DNA from: CAYVDH01 sp964450355
GTDB lineage: Bacteria; Bacteroidota; Bacteroidia; NS11-12g; UBA955
Length of the DNA: 7,795 bases
NCBI GenBank assembly: GCA_964450355.1
Contig: CAYVDH010000168.1
Coordinates: 1 to 7,795, forward strand
Direction of reading: 5' to 3'
The notes under the pieces are model-generated. The model searched no databases. It saw only the letters and a list, made by a program, of their open reading frames with translations, and was not told where the DNA came from. The number at the start of each line of letters is the position of its first letter. The stretch's first letter is position 1. This document shows, one piece after another, positions 1 through 6,728 of the stretch. The translations under genes were made by a program, and so were the position numbers.

Positions 1-363
1 TCTATCAATTAAATTTTTATTCTTATTAATAAGAATAGATTTATCTACAACAAAAACAATTAAAAATTCCGTTTTTTTATTTAAACTTATTATTTCTTCA
101 ATTGATTCATCAATACAATTTAAACATTTTTTAATAGGTACTATATAAATAATTAACGAATCTTTGTTCTTAATCATTTTATTTATGTTATTATGATTCA
201 AAAGCTGTTGTTGTAAATTTTCATAATATAAATCATGATATTTGTTTATACTAAAAGTTGTATCTATATTATTTTTACTTTTTTTTGAATTAGTATAATA
301 GTCACAACTTGAATATGTAAAATTAATAAAAATTATTAAAAGACAAAATTTTGTAATATTCAT
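1..363 (-). CDS. Partial lipoprotein with a CxxC motif, possibly thioredoxin-like (3' end cut by window edge)
   Basis: The frame opens with ATG at 363-361 and stays open for 121 codons to the left edge with no stop, so the C-terminus is outside the window. The N-terminus (MNITKFCLLIIFINFTYSSC) is a short hydrophobic lipoprotein signal with a YSSC lipobox, giving a predicted lipidated Cys20. After a polar, Asn/Lys-rich linker, residues about 68-107 alternate a beta-like strand (DSLIIYIVP), a CLNC motif (Cys80, Cys83) at a helix start, a helix (IDESIEEIISL) and a second strand (EFLIVFVV). That order resembles the first half of a thioredoxin/TlpA fold, but the family is inferred from pattern only. 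The start lies inside the upstream lipoprotein gene (41-bp overlap, different frame), which suggests translational coupling in one operon. It would sit in the periplasm or on the outer membrane. The gene is very AT-rich, like its neighbour. The open frame and lipobox are clear; the redox role is a guess. Confidence 0.72.
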   Translation of the reverse strand, partial: MNITKFCLLIIFINFTYSSCDYYTNSKKSKNNIDTTFSINKYHDLYYENLQQQLLNHNNINKMIKNKDSLIIYIVPIKKCLNCIDESIEEIISLNKKTEFLIVFVVDKSILINKNKNLIDR

Positions 364-1456
364 ATTTATCAGATTGTTTATAAGATTTTATATGTAACCC
401 TTTATTTGATAAAAAAGTACCAAAAGGATTAATTGAATCACCAAAATTTCTTTTAAAAATTTCTTTAAAATTATTGTTGTAAACCGTTAAATAAGTATCA
501 AAATTTGACTGAAAAGAACCGTGTTCTTTTTGCTTAAAATTGATTGTTGGCAAATAATAAAACCTGTAGTATAAATCCTTGTATGGGTCGTAAATAACTT
601 TTAAAAACTTATTAACATTTTTATGATATTCCATAATCATATTCATATCATTAGAATACGATGTATCAAATGTTGGCACCTCATTTAAACCAGAAAAATC
701 AATGATTTTTAAATTATTTTCTGTTGAATTAATTTTAAACGAAAACAAACTTGGAATTGCTTCAAATGAAAATATAATCTCTGATTTATCATTTATAGTA
801 AAATAATAATTCAAATGTTCTGCATAACAATTTGTAAAATATTGATTTGGGTATTTAATATTGTTAAACATGGTTAATTTTCCATTGTTTACATTAATTC
901 CAGTTATTATCATGGAATTAATAAAAAAATCTTTACTCCACCAATTATTGTCATAATAATTTGATTGTATCAATAAAACATTTTTGTCATTAATATAGGA
1001 GCAATTAGGATAATCATACATTAACTTCCCAATTGAATAATTATGTTGATTATATTTAAATTTATTTTCATAATGAACACTATTTAATACTACTCCTTTA
1101 TTATTCACTGTAATAATTGAATCATTATATACTAGAAAAATTGAATCTAAATTGTGAGGATAAAAGGTAATAAGTTCTTCTTTAGATTTACAATTGAACT
1201 TTCCCTTCATATTATTACTTGTGTAGAACATAACTTTTAATGTATTATTATAATAACATATTAGGGGGCATTTCTTGTTTGAAGAACTTTTTGGCAAGAC
1301 AAAATCTTTAGGAGATAATCTTGGGAATGAATCAAGTATTTCAGTTAAGTCAATTTTACTACTTTTATTAAAATCACTACAATTTATAAGTAAAAAAATG
1401 GGGAATAAAAAAAAACTATTTTTATAAATAAAATTAAAAAATCTTAATAAATTCAT
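323..1456 (-). CDS. Lipoprotein resembling DUF4221 / beta-propeller family
   Basis: This encodes 377 residues. The N-terminus has a hydrophobic stretch (residues 13-25, NSFFLFPIFLLIN) followed by Cys26, a lipoprotein signal with an unusual Asn at -1 (LINC). The rest shows repeated strand-turn-strand patterns with many Tyr, Asn and Phe residues and Asp/Asn-rich turns (for example DSIFLVYNDSIITVNNKG and DLYYRFYYLP). This fits a beta-propeller-like fold and resembles Bacteroidota DUF4221 lipoproteins in length and layout, but I cannot confirm the family by eye. There is no recognisable catalytic motif. The gene begins 6 bp after the stop of the glycosidase-like gene, and its 3' end overlaps the next lipoprotein start by 41 bp, so the three genes are probably co-transcribed. 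No Shine-Dalgarno is visible before the ATG, only AAAATCA, as is normal in this phylum. It is much more AT-rich than the glycosidase gene. The gene is secure; the function is unknown. Confidence 0.8.
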   Translation of the reverse strand: MNLLRFFNFIYKNSFFLFPIFLLINCSDFNKSSKIDLTEILDSFPRLSPKDFVLPKSSSNKKCPLICYYNNTLKVMFYTSNNMKGKFNCKSKEELITFYPHNLDSIFLVYNDSIITVNNKGVVLNSVHYENKFKYNQHNYSIGKLMYDYPNCSYINDKNVLLIQSNYYDNNWWSKDFFINSMIITGINVNNGKLTMFNNIKYPNQYFTNCYAEHLNYYFTINDKSEIIFSFEAIPSLFSFKINSTENNLKIIDFSGLNEVPTFDTSYSNDMNMIMEYHKNVNKFLKVIYDPYKDLYYRFYYLPTINFKQKEHGSFQSNFDTYLTVYNNNFKEIFKRNFGDSINPFGTFLSNKGLHIKSYKQSDKYEYYKILSFNNFY

Positions 1457-1462
1457 TGATTT

Positions 1463-4400
1463 TTAATAGACAACAATTTTCTCTTGTTTTATCCATTCGC
1501 CTTTTTTAATCACTACAAAATATACTCCCGAACTGATTTCTTTTTCATTGATTACAATGCTTGTATCTGTTACTGAATTGTTCTGATAATGTATTTTACC
1601 TAACACATCCACTATTTGTATTGTAGCTCCTACCAAATTCTGACTCTCAATAACAAATTTACCTTGGCTTGGATTTGGGTATATGTCTATGGAGTTTTCA
1701 AAGTATTGGTTGTCTGTTACCAATGCATTATTGGTTGTAAATTGGTATTCAAAACCACCACCAAAGTCAGGTTGAAATGTTTTTAACAACGAGCCATTGC
1801 CTCTTTTTATTCTTGCCAAACCAGTTCCCTGCGCTGAATTTGCCCACCAATTTAATCCATCTTGACCTTTATCCTCTACCACCAATTTATAACAACCACT
1901 TAAATTGTAAGTAAAACTGTACAATTTATTGACATCGGTAAAACTTTGTTGATCTACTATTTTTCCATCAGCATCATACAATGTAAAACTATTTTCTGCA
2001 GGATAGTTGTTGGTTTTTAATTCAAATATAAAATTCCCCGGAACCACTTCTGGTACATCAAACGTTGAAAATATCTTGTTGTTTAAATTGTATTCATCAT
2101 CGGCATTGTTAACTTTTTTAATCACAGCATTAAAACTGTTGTTTTTTGATTGCAAGTCACGGCTAAATAAATGATAAGTAGGCAAAGTGATGTCAATGCT
2201 TTCTAACGATACTAAATTACCTGTCCAAGTGTAATCTTGAATGTTACTGCTACCATTTACATAGTATTCAAATTTAATGGAAGTAATGGCAGTTTTACCT
2301 GTGTTTTTTACTTTAATTTTAGGATTAGCACACATAGGATTGCTGCGCGAATACAACACATTGTTTGTAGGAGATAACACATCAGTAATAGCAGCATCTA
2401 AATTGAAATTAGGACTGCCATATGAAATCAATTGATGTGCCACTAAATACCTGTAGTCGCCTGATTTTTGAGGGGCTGAGGTATTGTAATCTATTGTTAC
2501 TGAATCGCCAGGGTTCACCATGCTTGTGATGTTGTTTTCTTTGGTTAATGACACCTCTCCAGGACACCATCCTTGCCTGTCGTACACCCATGTACCTCCT
2601 TGTGGAAATACAGGATTAAATGAACACTCCTGAGTCACGGCCCAACTGAATTCTGAATTGCCTCCATTGATGTTCAATTGATGATCCACTTGACCTCCAT
2701 TCACTTCAAATTCACCCTCAGCTCCATGACCAGTGATGGTAGATTTAATTTTAAAATCAACGGCATTAGAAGGCAATTTAACTTTAACAGGTTTAAAAGC
2801 TGTTTCATTATTGATGTTGCCAATTGAAACTCCTCCTATCCTACTGGCGCCATTGTATAGTTGATTGAACTCAATGACATTTCGAACAGGTGTGCCTACT
2901 ATGAAATAAAATTCTACATCCATTTGCTCTTGATTTTGCCCACCTAAAGTCATTTGAATGCGCTTATCTCCTTTTAATATTGGAGCAAAGTCTGTGACAT
3001 CATAAAACCATGATTTGCCTTTTGGTCCTAAATCCAAGCCAATGCCATAAGGTGTAACAAACGAAATGATTTCATTGTAATATGGAAATCGTCTGATGTA
3101 ATTTAAATTGCTGATATTGATGCTTCCCTCGGAGCTTAATGTTACTGTGGACTTAACATTGCCATTGTCGCCATTGTATATTTTCACTGGAGTAGCTTCG
3201 TAATAAAAGTAAGTTGTGTCTAATTTTATTACATCGTTTTCAAATGGTAGAACTCCGCTTTTTGATATGATTGAATATTTATCTACCACATTAGGATTTC
3301 TTTTGATGGAATCTCTGCTAGTGGTGTTAGTCACTGTAAGGTCGTAATTTCCTCTCAATAAAGTTAAGTTAGGTTTTGCGCTTAATTCAAAAAATGCTTT
3401 ACTTAATTTATCTCCCCTATCGTATGTCCAATTGATGTTGCTGCCATTAGAAATTAAGTTATTTTTATTGTCTGTGATGTTTTGACCGAAACCTTCGAAC
3501 ATGAAATAATAAGCCAATAAATTGTTGTAATTAGGATGAGAATTAGACAATGGTTTTTTCAACCAATTAGCAATTTCTACAGCAGAAATTTCTTTGTTCC
3601 AAATAGCCAATTCGTTGATTTTGCCTTTGTAATTATTATTTAAATCTTGACCCTTCCCTAAAATTAAATTTAATAGTGAAATAGGTTTGGTTTTTCCTGT
3701 GCCTGAAGTCCACAAGGTTCCGTTAAGGTATATTTTCATGCTACCAGTTGTTGCATTTTTAGTAAATGTCCAATGATTCCATTGACCACCTTGCTCTGAT
3801 GCCACAGAAGCTTTATTTATTCTATCAAAATTTCCACTGCTGTATCCGCAATCAAAATAAATGTTGTTATCACTCCAAGGCAAGTGAATATTCAATTGTC
3901 TTTGACCAGTGTTGCTGCCGTATCCATAGATCACAGATGTATTGGTAGGCATAGAAGCGGCATCGCCATAAGCCCAAAAAGAAACAGTCATTTCGTTGCT
4001 TATTGAACTCAATACTGAAGAATTGATGTTGACATGACCATTGGAAGATAAATCCAAGGCAAAATTATTATTGGCATAAATGCTAGACACAACTGTATCT
4101 GTGCTACCAACTAACTCAATAGAATTATCTGCGACAGTGTTTGTAAAAGAAAGTTCAAAAATAAGATTGCTGCTTCCATCCCAAACAAAAGGAGTATGAA
4201 ACAACAATTTATTGGTACCATTCACAAATTGAAAATGGTTGTTAAACACCTCAGTAAATCCATTGAGGTCGGGATTATTGGTATTTAATTTATTCAGATT
4301 GCTATGTTTTATTTTAATTTTAAAAAACTGTGCATTTCCTCCTGTGTTGTTTATATTGAGTTCAATGCCATTGATATCACCAGCAGTGAAACCCATAGCT

Positions 4401-4921
4401 ATAAGTTCTGCAGCGCTATATAACAATTGCGATTTTCCAGATTTGTTAGTTGGATTTATTAATTCAACCATAGCAACATTTCCATTGCCAATGGTGTATT
4501 TAGATTCAGAGTTGGTATTATTAAGCGTTACATTTTTAAGTGAATAATCGTACAAATCATAAATAGGATTAGTTCTGTAATTGAATTGGGTTCCAGTAAA
4601 ATTAGAAATTTTATAATTGGGTATAGTTGAAGGTACTTCTTCAATTTTAGATGAATCCACAATGTAGGTATTGCAAGAGTAATCCCATTCGCCACAACCT
4701 TGGTCGCGGTTGGTTCCATTAGAAATCAGGGCATTTTTACAGCGCATGTTGTATTTCATGATTATTTTTTCGTAGGTAAGATTTTGTTTAGGAAAATAGG
4801 CGGTGGTATCGCGGGTTTTGCTGTTGTAGTGAAATGTTTTCACTTTGATGGTATCACCAGGGGCTTGTGCCATGGCATTAAGAGTAGTAAATACAAGCAG
4901 TACAGTAAAAAATTTATTCAT
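1463..4921 (-). CDS. Secreted peptide-N-glycosidase F-like protein with LamG insert and T9SS sorting domain
   Basis: The protein has 1152 residues. A Sec signal peptide (1-20, ending AMAQA) is followed by a segment with the CGEWDYSCNTYI motif (76-87). This matches CDEWDRYANVYV of PNGase F and places Asp80 at the catalytic Asp60. Residues about 285-478 look like a LamG/concanavalin A-like domain (MTVSFWAYGD, WNHWTFTKNATTGSMKIYLN, KINELAIWN). PNGase F similarity resumes at 621 (FVTPYGIG, DVTDF, FIVGTP) and continues through TGHGAEGEFE (730-739, where Glu735 or Glu737 may replace catalytic Glu206) and CSFNP...DRQGWCPG (766-788). A CARDB-like Ig module (about 838-955) and a beta-sandwich module (about 962-1063) follow. 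The C-terminus (about 1074-1152) is a type A T9SS sorting domain (IDIYPNPSQGKFVI...LGKI...GVYFVVI...KIVVY). PNGase F cleaves N-glycans from asparagine; activity here is inferred. The protein should be exported by T9SS to the surface or medium. No perfect TAnnTTTG promoter is visible upstream on this strand; TAATATTG near 4936-4943 is a 7/8 match. Confidence 0.88.
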   Translation of the reverse strand: MNKFFTVLLVFTTLNAMAQAPGDTIKVKTFHYNSKTRDTTAYFPKQNLTYEKIIMKYNMRCKNALISNGTNRDQGCGEWDYSCNTYIVDSSKIEEVPSTIPNYKISNFTGTQFNYRTNPIYDLYDYSLKNVTLNNTNSESKYTIGNGNVAMVELINPTNKSGKSQLLYSAAELIAMGFTAGDINGIELNINNTGGNAQFFKIKIKHSNLNKLNTNNPDLNGFTEVFNNHFQFVNGTNKLLFHTPFVWDGSSNLIFELSFTNTVADNSIELVGSTDTVVSSIYANNNFALDLSSNGHVNINSSVLSSISNEMTVSFWAYGDAASMPTNTSVIYGYGSNTGQRQLNIHLPWSDNNIYFDCGYSSGNFDRINKASVASEQGGQWNHWTFTKNATTGSMKIYLNGTLWTSGTGKTKPISLLNLILGKGQDLNNNYKGKINELAIWNKEISAVEIANWLKKPLSNSHPNYNNLLAYYFMFEGFGQNITDNKNNLISNGSNINWTYDRGDKLSKAFFELSAKPNLTLLRGNYDLTVTNTTSRDSIKRNPNVVDKYSIISKSGVLPFENDVIKLDTTYFYYEATPVKIYNGDNGNVKSTVTLSSEGSINISNLNYIRRFPYYNEIISFVTPYGIGLDLGPKGKSWFYDVTDFAPILKGDKRIQMTLGGQNQEQMDVEFYFIVGTPVRNVIEFNQLYNGASRIGGVSIGNINNETAFKPVKVKLPSNAVDFKIKSTITGHGAEGEFEVNGGQVDHQLNINGGNSEFSWAVTQECSFNPVFPQGGTWVYDRQGWCPGEVSLTKENNITSMVNPGDSVTIDYNTSAPQKSGDYRYLVAHQLISYGSPNFNLDAAITDVLSPTNNVLYSRSNPMCANPKIKVKNTGKTAITSIKFEYYVNGSSNIQDYTWTGNLVSLESIDITLPTYHLFSRDLQSKNNSFNAVIKKVNNADDEYNLNNKIFSTFDVPEVVPGNFIFELKTNNYPAENSFTLYDADGKIVDQQSFTDVNKLYSFTYNLSGCYKLVVEDKGQDGLNWWANSAQGTGLARIKRGNGSLLKTFQPDFGGGFEYQFTTNNALVTDNQYFENSIDIYPNPSQGKFVIESQNLVGATIQIVDVLGKIHYQNNSVTDTSIVINEKEISSGVYFVVIKKGEWIKQEKIVVY

Positions 4922-4987
4922 ATAAAATTAAAAGACAATATTAAGAAAAAAATGGGAAAGAAAAGTGAATAGCCTAGTAAATATTAT

Positions 4988-5019
4988 TTTGTATTTAGAC
5001 GATTAAGTATTTAAATTTG
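4988..5019 (+). promoter_or_regulatory. Bacteroidota-type promoter for cas1-cas2
   Basis: TTTG at 4988-4991 and TAAATTTG at 5012-5019 are separated by 20 bp. This matches the Bacteroidota sigma-ABfr consensus (TTTG, about 19-21 bp, TAnnTTTG) exactly. Transcription would start near 5024-5027, leaving a leader of only about 15 nt before the cas1 ATG at 5041. An ATG at 5034 lies in the leader but is out of frame with cas1. Confidence 0.7.
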
Positions 5020-5040
5020 TATAAACTAAACTTATGAACC

Positions 5041-5955
5041 ATGATAAAAAGAACACTTTATTTTGGCAATCCCGCCTATTTAAGAACCGCCAATGAACAA
5101 TTAGTCATTACACTTCCCGAACTAAAAAGTGGATTAAAAGAGGAAGATAGAAGTACCACCATCCCTATTGAGGACATTGGAGTAATGCTATTGGATCATC
5201 AACAAATCACCATTAGCCAAGCATTGATTTCAAAACTAATGTACCACAATGTTGCCTTGATAACATGTGATAACACACATCATCCTACTGGCATGTTGTT
5301 AAATTTAGATGGCAACACTTTACAATCAGAGAGATTCGCTTCACAAATAGAAGCCAGTGTACCACTAAAAAAACAATTGTGGGCTCAAACTGTAGAGCAA
5401 AAAGTATTAAATCAAGCAGCAGTATTGAAGCAACAAGCAAGTGGAGATTATCAATATTTAATGAAAATCACAAAAAACATTCGAAGTGGTGACCCAGATA
5501 ATATTGAAGGGAGAGCAGCGGCATATTATTGGAAAAATATTTTTAAATTTTCTTTTGTAAGAGACCGAGAAGGAGAAAGTCCAAATCATTTGTTGAATTA
5601 TGGCTATGCATTGGTAAGGGCTGGAATTGCAAGGGCATTGGTTGGAAGTGGATTATTACCAACCTTAGGTATTCACCATCGAAATAAATACAATTCATAT
5701 TGTTTGGCTGACGACATCATGGAGCCATACAGACCAATTGTAGATTTATTAATTTGTGAAATGATGAAACAAGGAAAAGTCAATGAGACCATAGATAAAG
5801 AGCAAAAGCAAACCTTGTTACAAATATTTACACAAGATGTGGTGTTGGATGGTGAAAAAAGTCCATTGTTGATAGCTATGCAGAGAACAAGTGCCAGTTT
5901 AGTAAAATGTTATGAAGGCACACAGAGAAAAATAGTCTATCCTGAAATGGTATAA
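5041..5955 (+). CDS. cas1: CRISPR-associated endonuclease Cas1, type II-C
   Basis: Cas1 is the integrase subunit of the Cas1-Cas2 complex that inserts new spacers into the CRISPR array. The protein has 304 residues, a normal length for type II Cas1. An N-terminal beta-sandwich starts with MIKRTLYFGNPAYL, a typical type II beginning, which supports the 5041 start. The helical catalytic domain carries Glu156 (in NIEGRAAAYYW), His213 (in LGIHHRNKYNSY) and Glu228 (in LADDIMEPYRP). These sit at the same spacing as the active-site residues of other type II Cas1 proteins, so the enzyme looks intact. The C-terminus (RTSASLVKCYEGTQRKIVYP) also matches the type II form. cas2 follows after 2 bp, so both are probably made from one transcript driven by the promoter at 4988-5019. 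The glycosidase operon is transcribed divergently. Here cas1 lies upstream of cas9 rather than downstream of it. Confidence 0.97.
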   Translation: MIKRTLYFGNPAYLRTANEQLVITLPELKSGLKEEDRSTTIPIEDIGVMLLDHQQITISQALISKLMYHNVALITCDNTHHPTGMLLNLDGNTLQSERFASQIEASVPLKKQLWAQTVEQKVLNQAAVLKQQASGDYQYLMKITKNIRSGDPDNIEGRAAAYYWKNIFKFSFVRDREGESPNHLLNYGYALVRAGIARALVGSGLLPTLGIHHRNKYNSYCLADDIMEPYRPIVDLLICEMMKQGKVNETIDKEQKQTLLQIFTQDVVLDGEKSPLLIAMQRTSASLVKCYEGTQRKIVYPEMV

Positions 5956-5957
5956 AC

Positions 5958-6299
5958 ATGGTACAATCAGAACGATTAAATGCATACAGAATTATGTGGG
6001 TATTAGTATTTTTTGATTTGCCAACAGAGACGGCATTAGAGAGGAAGCTAGCATCTAAATTCAGAAAAGAAATCATGAGTGACGGATTTGAGATGTTTCA
6101 GTTCAGTATTTATTTGCGTCATTGTCCAAGCAGGGAGAATGCCGAGGTGCACATAAAAAGAGTAAAAAAGAGTTTACCAGAAAAAGGGCATGTAGGCATC
6201 ATGTGTATTACAGACAAACAATTTGGGGACATGGAAATATTTCAGGGCAAAAAAGAGAAAGAAAAAATGCAACCAACTCAACAGTTACAGATGTTTTGA
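5958..6299 (+). CDS. cas2: CRISPR-associated protein Cas2, type II-C
   Basis: Cas2 is the central dimer of the Cas1-Cas2 integrase and bridges two Cas1 dimers. This 113-residue protein has the ferredoxin-like pattern. The first strand is RIMWVLVFFDLPTE with the conserved Asp20, followed by a helix with Lys/Arg (ALERKLASKFRKEI), the strand GFEMFQFSIYLRHC, a basic helix (AEVHIKRVKKSLP) and the strand HVGIMCITDKQFG. These are hallmarks of type II Cas2. The C-terminal tail (about 98-113) is charged and ends in QQLQMF. The tail ending resembles the beta sliding clamp-binding pentapeptide (QLxLF), though it may just be a dimer-swapping strand. The start two bases after the cas1 stop implies translational coupling. 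A weak hairpin at 6367-6394 may end the transcript. Confidence 0.95.
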   Translation: MVQSERLNAYRIMWVLVFFDLPTETALERKLASKFRKEIMSDGFEMFQFSIYLRHCPSRENAEVHIKRVKKSLPEKGHVGIMCITDKQFGDMEIFQGKKEKEKMQPTQQLQMF

Positions 6300-6366
6300 A
6301 TTGAAGAGTTTATTTTTTGTATTTATTGAATAAAAAAGGATTTCTTGATGTTCTTCTAATAAAACA

Positions 6367-6394
6367 TTGATCATTATTTGATGATTAAATTTTT
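6367..6394 (+). terminator. Weak AT-rich intrinsic terminator after cas1-cas2
   Basis: An 8-bp stem, TTGATCAT (6367-6374) with ATGATTAA (6381-6388) including one G-T pair, encloses the loop TATTTG. It is followed by a run of five T at 6390-6394. The stem is AT-rich, so its strength is doubtful. It lies about 70 bp after the cas2 stop and would stop cas1-cas2 transcription from running antisense through the tracrRNA gene. It also overlaps the end of the minus-strand open frame at 6374-6595. Confidence 0.35.
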
Positions 6395-6595
6395 ATCTAT
6401 AGGTCTTTTAAGTTCATCGGAGTATAGTAATCTAATTAAATCAGTAGCATTTTTAAGATGTTGAATTCCGGACATACTAGCCATAACTTTAGCATCAGAA
6501 TCATTACTTTCCTCAAAAGAATTGAACAATTGCAATAATTTAGATTCAGGTTTGAGATTCTTTTTATTGTTTGTTGATTTTGGTTCTTTTATGTG
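6374..6595 (-). pseudogene. Protein-like open frame without a start, possible gene remnant inside the CRISPR locus
   Basis: A minus-strand frame runs 73 codons from just after an in-frame TAA (6598-6596) to a TAA at 6376-6374. The translation begins HIKEPKSTNNKKNLKPESK and continues through a balanced, amphipathic, soluble-looking segment (LLQLFNSFEESNDSDAK, SGIQHLKNATDLIRLLYSDE) to LKRPIDKNLIIK. There is no ATG in the first 37 codons. The first ATG (6484-6482) would give only a 36-residue product; TTG codons at positions 21 and 23 are other options. The sequence does not match a family I recognise. It lies immediately downstream of the tracrRNA terminator, on the same strand. The simplest reading is the 3' end of an older gene whose 5' part was replaced when the tracrRNA-cas9 segment arrived. 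It may alternatively be a chance open frame in AT-rich DNA, or a small gene with a rare start. Function unknown. Confidence 0.35.
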
Positions 6596-6610
6596 TTAGT
6601 ATTTAATACA

Positions 6611-6635
6611 AGAAAAAAGCGAGTTGCCCCGCTTT
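6611..6635 (-). terminator. Intrinsic terminator of the tracrRNA
   Basis: On the minus strand, AAAGCGGG (6635-6628) pairs with CTCGCTTT (6623-6616), with one G-T pair, and is closed by a GCAA tetraloop of the GNRA type (6627-6624). The stem runs into TTTTTT (6618-6613), then CT. This is the most GC-rich element in the intergenic region and probably doubles as the final structural hairpin of the tracrRNA bound by Cas9. Confidence 0.82.
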
Positions 6636-6680
6636 AAATGTTTTCACAACGGAATAATCCTTATTGTGATTTGCTTTCGT
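6611..6680 (-). ncRNA. tracrRNA of the type II-C system
   Basis: The tracrRNA pairs with repeat sequence in the pre-crRNA, allows its maturation, and links crRNA to Cas9. Read on the minus strand, the anti-repeat GAAAGCAAATCACAA spans 6678-6664. Its complement, TTGTGATTTGCTTTC, matches the start of the long Bacteroidota type II-C repeats as I remember them (GTTGTGATTTGCTTTC...). After it come a small hairpin (GGA-TTAT-TCC, 6660-6651), the single-stranded segment GTTGTGAAAACATTT, and a terminal GC-rich hairpin with a T-run. A matching promoter lies just upstream, so the predicted RNA is about 70 nt and begins almost at the anti-repeat; a longer primary transcript is possible. The position next to cas9, on the opposite strand and divergent from it, is typical for tracrRNA genes. 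The 5' and 3' ends are estimates. The anti-repeat match rests on remembered repeats, because no array lies in this window. Confidence 0.85.
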
Positions 6681-6685
6681 AGATA

Positions 6686-6716
6686 CAAAAATATTTCTTT
6701 TTTTCTTAAAAACAAA
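6686..6716 (-). promoter_or_regulatory. Bacteroidota-type promoter for the tracrRNA
   Basis: On the minus strand, TTTG (6716-6713) and TATTTTTG (6693-6686) are separated by 19 bp, a full match to the TTTG / TAnnTTTG consensus. Transcription would start near 6681-6679, immediately before the anti-repeat at 6678. This independent promoter supports both the strand and the 5' end assigned to the tracrRNA. Confidence 0.72.
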
Positions 6717-6728
6717 TTATTATTTTAG
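6698..6728 (+). promoter_or_regulatory. Possible weak promoter for cas9
   Basis: TATTTTAG (6721-6728) matches TAnnTTTG at 7 of 8 positions counting the two free bases, and TTTT (6698-6701) sits 19 bp upstream in place of TTTG. Transcription would start near 6734, leaving a leader of about 19 nt before the cas9 ATG. It overlaps the tracrRNA promoter on the other strand. No perfect consensus exists between cas2 and cas9 on this strand, so cas9 may be weakly transcribed or partly dependent on read-through from cas1-cas2. Confidence 0.3.

Noticed and set aside
4239..4547. A 102-codon plus-strand frame opposite the glycosidase gene
   Set aside because: It lies wholly antisense to a well-supported domain region, and its product shows no coherent domain; it is a shadow of the real gene.
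4700..4972. A 90-codon plus-strand frame across the glycosidase start
   Set aside because: It is antisense to the conserved CGEWDY motif and the signal peptide, and ends in low-complexity lysine-rich sequence; no sign of a real gene.
5034..5041. An earlier ATG at 5034 as the cas1 start
   Set aside because: It is 7 bases upstream, out of frame, and the protein from 5041 begins exactly like type II Cas1.
6122..6304. A 60-codon plus-strand frame inside cas2
   Set aside because: It is an alternate reading of cas2, which is unmistakable in its own frame.
6285..6374. A 29-codon minus-strand frame (starts MINVLLEEHQ) whose ATG overlaps the stop of the 73-codon frame as TAATG
   Set aside because: The TAATG overlap looks like a coupled gene, but the frame is very short and runs antisense into the 3' end of cas2; no family or promoter supports it.
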